Origin: Stenotrophomonas sp.
GTDB lineage: Bacteria; Pseudomonadota; Gammaproteobacteria; Xanthomonadales; Xanthomonadaceae
Length of the DNA: 6,634 nt
Direction of reading: 5' to 3'
NCBI GenBank assembly: GCA_003248565.1
Contig: QFOV01000205.1
Span: 1 to 6,634, forward strand
Position numbers and translations under genes: made by a program. Shown here in pieces: positions 6,634 to 6,634 of the stretch (position 1 is the stretch's first letter; every line of letters begins with the position of its first letter). The notes beneath the pieces were generated by a model that did no database searches, was not told where the DNA came from, and saw nothing but the letters and a program-made list of their open reading frames with translations.

Positions 6634-6634
6634 A

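Larger units (their letters stand above)
3733..6634 (-). pseudogene. Trimeric autotransporter adhesin (YadA family), 5' end outside window, frame broken twice
   Basis: Surface adhesin of the type Vc secretion class: three chains form head, stalk and a shared 12-strand outer-membrane barrel. The visible part encodes YadA_head repeats, YadA_stalk/neck motifs (ITNVAAG...TDAVNKSQL) and a YadA anchor, running to the right edge without a start. Frame from 6634 is correct down to 6377. A 40-bp loss there removes the middle of a neck motif and leads to a TAG at 6352-6354. From 6376 to about 6181 another frame carries perfect adhesin sequence (QLDEVAAVAAEG, KYFKATG, ASAFGSGANAVAD). An extra base in CCC at 6179-6181 then returns to the first frame, which is open to the stop at 3733. 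No part shows decay apart from the two indels, so either the lesions are recent or they are assembly or sequencing errors in a repetitive gene. As written, full-length adhesin cannot be made. Confidence 0.85.
6352..6634 (-). pseudogene. Upstream adhesin fragment ending at a premature TAG
   Basis: Open from the window edge, reading 86 residues of head and neck up to ERQITNV, then seven out-of-frame residues (SSMKWPR) and TAG at 6354-6352. It is the same gene as the frame at 3733-6306. If the sequence is right, translation of the adhesin ends here and the product has no membrane anchor. Confidence 0.75.

Overview
The window is GC-rich and reads on the minus strand throughout. It looks like a gammaproteobacterium of the Xanthomonadaceae (Stenotrophomonas/Xanthomonas type). 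The best evidence is the GspE-like ATPase at the left edge, which has the XpsE-type C-terminal domain without the usual zinc-binding cysteines. The autotransporter-1-free, propeptide-bearing S8 protease with a PPC tail is also typical of the family. Assignment to Stenotrophomonas is an inference from sequence style, not a database result.

Layout in transcription order (right to left). (1) 6634 to 3733: the 3' part of a large trimeric autotransporter adhesin (TAA, YadA family), with its N-terminus outside the window. It has YadA-like head repeats, neck/stalk connectors, an Asn-Gly/His-Gly hinge, a second head and an intact YadA membrane anchor. The reading frame is broken near the right edge by a 40-bp deletion inside a neck motif (junction 6376/6377) and an apparent extra base in a CCC run (6179-6181). 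Between them the sequence still encodes perfect adhesin repeats, but in another frame, and a TAG at 6352-6354 stops the incoming frame. (2) 3732 to 3579: intergenic, with a GC-rich hairpin just after the adhesin stop. (3) 3578 to 1695: a complete secreted subtilisin-type (S8) protease. (4) 1694 to 1572: intergenic, with a clear intrinsic terminator for the protease, a short direct repeat, an inverted repeat and a strong Shine-Dalgarno. (5) 1571 to 1: gspE/xpsE, 3' end cut by the window edge, the first gene of what is probably a type II secretion operon continuing to the left.

How they fit together: the protease has a Sec signal peptide, a propeptide and no autotransporter domain. Its StmPr-type relatives in S. 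maltophilia are known type II (Xps) cargo, so it is a plausible substrate of the machine whose ATPase lies next to it. The adhesin reaches the surface by its own anchor. The three genes make a surface/secretion neighbourhood, but the terminator at 1645-1672 indicates that the protease and gspE are separate transcription units. The long plus-strand open frames across all three genes are antisense shadows. No RNA gene, CRISPR array, insertion sequence or replication origin was seen.
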